Both the position numbers and the translations under genes were made by a program. Below are positions 61,461 to 64,000 of a stretch of DNA of 64,000 nt, in pieces. Under the pieces are notes generated by a model, which did not search any database, was not told the origin of the DNA, and saw only the letters and a program-made list of their open reading frames with translations. Every line of letters begins with the position of its first letter. Positions within the stretch are counted from its first letter, which is position 1. Source of the stretch: Bog-473 sp963744935 (lineage in GTDB: Bacteria > Actinomycetota > Acidimicrobiia > Acidimicrobiales > RAAP-2); the NCBI GenBank assembly GCA_963744935.1, contig CAVUVM010000006.1, forward strand, positions 62,001-126,000, read 5' to 3'.

Positions 61461-63185
61461 ATGCACGACCTGATCATCAAGGGCGGGACGCTCGTCGACG
61501 GGACCGGCGCGGCGGCGCGCACGGCGGACGTCGCGGTGGACTCCGGCCGCATCACCGAGCTGGGGCGGATAGAGGGCGGCGCCACCCGGACCATCGATGC
61601 CGACGGCCTCCTGGTCACCCCGGGTTGGGTCGACGTCCACACCCACTACGACGGCCAGGTCACATGGGACACCGAGCTCGCCCCGTCGTCGTGGCACGGC
61701 GTGACCTCGCTCGTGATGGGCAACTGCGGCGTCGGGTTCGCCCCGGTCGAGCCGGACCGTCACGACTGGCTCATCGGCCTGATGGAGGGTGTCGAGGACA
61801 TCCCGGGCACCGCCCTGGCCGAGGGGATCGAGTGGGAGTGGGAGACGTTCCCCGAGTACCTCGACGCGCTGGAGCGACGGCGCTGGACCGTCGACGTCGG
61901 GACCCAGGTCCCCCACGGCGCCGTGCGGGGCTACGTCATGGGCGAGCGCGGGGCCAAGAACGAGGCGGCGCGGGCCGAGGACATCGAGGCCATGCGGGCC
62001 ATCGTCCTCGACGCGCTGCGAGCCGGCGCGCTGGGCTTCTCCACCTCTCGCACGATCGGGCACCGCGCCATCGACGGTGAAGTGGTCCCGGGCACCTACG
62101 CGGCGGAGGACGAGTTGTTCGGCATCGGCAGCGCGTTGGGCGAGGCCCGTACCGGCGTCTTCGAGCTCGCTCCCCTCGGCTCCGCCGGCGAGCAACCCGA
62201 CGACGTCATGGGCGAGGTCGACTGGATGCGCCGGCTCTCGGCGGCCATCGACCGACCCGTGTCCTTCGCGCTCTTGCAGGTGGACGCGGCGCCGGACCTG
62301 TGGCGCCAGCAGATGGCCGAGTCACTGGCGGCGTGCGCCGAGGGCGCGCAGCTCTTCCCGCAGGTGGCGGGGCGCCCGACCGGGCTGCTCACCGGCTACC
62401 ACGCCACGTACTGCCTCTTCGCCGACATCCCCGCCTACCGCGAGCTCCGGGCACGTGGCCTCTCCCCCGCCGAGCTCGGCGAGGCACTGGCCGACCCCGA
62501 GGTGCGCCGGGCCATCGTGTCGTGGACGCCGTCGTCACCCGCGGCAGCCGAGGCGATGGAGCGGGCCTACGGACGGACCTTCGTCCTGGGCGACCCACCC
62601 GACTACGAGCCGGGTCCCGAACGCTCCTTGGCCGGCCTGGCCGCGGCGACGGGCGTCTCACCCCTCGAGGTGGCCTACGACGAGATGGCCAAAGACGGTG
62701 GGACCGGCCTCTTGTACCTGCCGATCCTGAACTACGCGACGGGCGACCTCGACCACGTCTACGACATGCTCCTGCACCCCCAGGGTCTGCTCGGGCTGTC
62801 CGACGGGGGCGCCCACACCGGCACGATCTGCGACGGCAGCATGCCGACCTTCATGCTCACGCACTGGACGCGGGACCGCCGGCGCGGCGCCACCCTGCCG
62901 CTCGAGTACGTCGTGAAGAAGCAGACCCACGACACCGCCCGCCTCTACGGGATGTCGGACCGGGGGACGGTGGAGCCAGGCGCGCTGGCCGACTTCAATC
63001 TCATCGACTACGACGGCCTCTCGCTCGGCGCGCCCTTCGTGCGGGCCGACCTGCCGGCGGGCGGACGCCGGCTGCTGCAGCGGGCGACGGGGTACGCGGC
63101 CACGATCAAGACGGGGACGGTCACCTTCGAGGACGGTGAGCCGACAGGAGAGCTCCCGGGCCGCCTCTTGCGGGGCGCGCGCTGA
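61461..63185 (+). CDS. N-acyl-D-amino-acid deacylase-like amidohydrolase
   Basis: 574 residues, amidohydrolase family 3. LIIKGGTLVDGTGAAARTAD, metal motif VDVHTHYDGQVTWD, VMGNCGVGFAPVEP, and LSDGGAHTGTICDG with the catalytic Asp. D-aminoacylases and related D-hydantoinase-like enzymes have this pattern; the substrate is not decidable. ATG at 61461. Confidence 0.88.
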   Translation: MHDLIIKGGTLVDGTGAAARTADVAVDSGRITELGRIEGGATRTIDADGLLVTPGWVDVHTHYDGQVTWDTELAPSSWHGVTSLVMGNCGVGFAPVEPDRHDWLIGLMEGVEDIPGTALAEGIEWEWETFPEYLDALERRRWTVDVGTQVPHGAVRGYVMGERGAKNEAARAEDIEAMRAIVLDALRAGALGFSTSRTIGHRAIDGEVVPGTYAAEDELFGIGSALGEARTGVFELAPLGSAGEQPDDVMGEVDWMRRLSAAIDRPVSFALLQVDAAPDLWRQQMAESLAACAEGAQLFPQVAGRPTGLLTGYHATYCLFADIPAYRELRARGLSPAELGEALADPEVRRAIVSWTPSSPAAAEAMERAYGRTFVLGDPPDYEPGPERSLAGLAAATGVSPLEVAYDEMAKDGGTGLLYLPILNYATGDLDHVYDMLLHPQGLLGLSDGGAHTGTICDGSMPTFMLTHWTRDRRRGATLPLEYVVKKQTHDTARLYGMSDRGTVEPGALADFNLIDYDGLSLGAPFVRADLPAGGRRLLQRATGYAATIKTGTVTFEDGEPTGELPGRLLRGAR

Positions 63186-63237
63186 CCACAGTGCCCTTGG
63201 CGCGCGCCGGGTAGGCGGCACGGCAGACTGCATCGGT

Positions 63238-64000
63238 ATGGAGCCGCTCACCACGTACGCGCTCCGTGACGAGATGCACGTGGGCTACCAGGTGTGGGGC
63301 GGCGGCTCCGCCGATGCCTCGGGTGCCGCCGGCGCCACAGGCGCTTCGAGCACGATCGACGTCCTCGAGTTCAACAGCGGGCTCATGATCTCGATCGACG
63401 AGACGCTCGACGAGCCGAGCTGGCTCCGCTACACCGAGCGCGTGGCCGGCTTCTCCCGGCTGATCCGCTTCGACGCGGCCGGCCTCGGCCTCTCCGATCC
63501 CCTGCCAACGGGGACCGAACCTTCCATAGAGGGCTGGGGCCGCGACGGACTGGCTGTCATGGACGCCTCCGGAAGCGAACGGGCCGTGCTCCTGGCGTCG
63601 AACGGCGGCACCATGGCGGCTTTGTGGCTGGCGGCGACGCACCCCGAGCGGGTGGCGTCGCTCGTCATCGTCAACGGCACGGCGCGGATCGGCCGGGCGG
63701 AGGACTACGACATCGGGGTCTCAGACGAGGAGGTCGCCCAGGGGAGCAACATCGACGTGCCGCTGCTGGAGGGCGACATGCCGCGGGACATCGTGGTGTT
63801 CGCCCCCAGCCTGGCCCATCGGGTCGGCTTCCGAGAGTGGTGGGGGCGGGCGGCACGGCGCGGGGCGAGCCCCGCCACGGCCATCGCCTTCAACGTCGTG
63901 CAATTCTCGGCCGACGTGCGGTGGTGCCTCCCGGCTGTCACATGCCCGACGCTGGTGTTCGTGCGGGATGACTGCTACGCCAACCTCAGTGAGCACGGCC
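63238..64000 (+). CDS. Alpha/beta hydrolase (N-terminal part, cut by window edge)
   Basis: 254 residues visible, open to the right edge. SWLRYTERVAGFSRLIRFDA, GLGLSDPLPTG and RAVLLASNGGTMAALWLAAT fit the alpha/beta-hydrolase group often fused to adenylate cyclase or LuxR domains. The nucleophile elbow reads LASNGG, lacking the first Gly of GxSxG. Possible C-terminal cyclase or regulator domain lies outside the window. Confidence 0.8.
   Translation, partial: MEPLTTYALRDEMHVGYQVWGGGSADASGAAGATGASSTIDVLEFNSGLMISIDETLDEPSWLRYTERVAGFSRLIRFDAAGLGLSDPLPTGTEPSIEGWGRDGLAVMDASGSERAVLLASNGGTMAALWLAATHPERVASLVIVNGTARIGRAEDYDIGVSDEEVAQGSNIDVPLLEGDMPRDIVVFAPSLAHRVGFREWWGRAARRGASPATAIAFNVVQFSADVRWCLPAVTCPTLVFVRDDCYANLSEHG

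Overview
The window is GC-rich, almost fully coding and mostly transcribed from the minus strand. Gene content points to an actinobacterium, most likely class Acidimicrobiia. The evidence is: class II (plant-type) DAHP synthase, a mycothiol-type maleylpyruvate-isomerase-fold protein, an F420-type luciferase-like oxidoreductase, an mtrA-mtrB-lpqB-like operon, a DUF5679 zinc ribbon, a secreted protein with 42-residue YWLVASDGG repeats, many GTG starts, and -10 boxes (TANNNT) placed only 6-9 nt before start codons. I assign the class by gene content, not by any computed tree. I found no rRNA or tRNA gene, CRISPR array, insertion sequence, integrase cassette or prophage.

Region 1 (1-18.96 kb, minus strand) is a translation/isoprenoid/envelope block: xerC, rpsB, tsf, pyrH, frr, cdsA, dxr, rseP, ispG, proS, then rimP, nusA, ylxR, infB, rbfA, truB, ribF, rpsO and pnp (cut by the window edge). 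The rimP operon has an extended -10 promoter (TGCTATAAT) just behind proS. ylxR appears to start at ATA.

Region 2 (19.05-23.5 kb, plus strand) is a four-gene unit: a Tat-exported oligopeptide-type binding protein without permeases, an MtrA-like regulator, an MtrB-like kinase and a GerMN lipoprotein.

Region 3 (23.5-53 kb) holds the conserved actinobacterial chain TIGR03960 radical SAM - DUF2344 - rne - rplU - rpmA - obg - proB - proA - nadD - rsfS, broken by two blocks of other genes. The first, between rpmA and obg, has a copper amine oxidase, a DtxR regulator, an MTA/SAH-deaminase-like amidohydrolase, a purine nucleoside phosphorylase and a VOC protein. The second, between proA and nadD, has MoxR/VWA, a histidine phosphatase, YjbR, a serine hydrolase, USP, a methyltransferase, a P-loop kinase, a ClpN fusion, a repeat/GH25 secreted protein, DAHP synthase and an F420 oxidoreductase.

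Region 4 (49.8-60.1 kb, minus strand) contains tig, clpP, clpX, folC, ndk and the shape genes mreB-mreC-mreD-mrdA. A 370-bp noncoding stretch with short repeats separates ndk from mreB. Region 5 (60.2-64 kb) has a DinB-fold protein, a 51-residue zinc ribbon, a D-aminoacylase-like amidohydrolase and a truncated alpha/beta hydrolase.

Five otherwise well-conserved genes (cdsA, a serine hydrolase, a VWA protein, a copper amine oxidase and folC) each carry one frameshift. All five have the same net sense: one extra base, or two missing. Systematic sequence error is the leading explanation, but it needs checking before any of these genes is called inactive.
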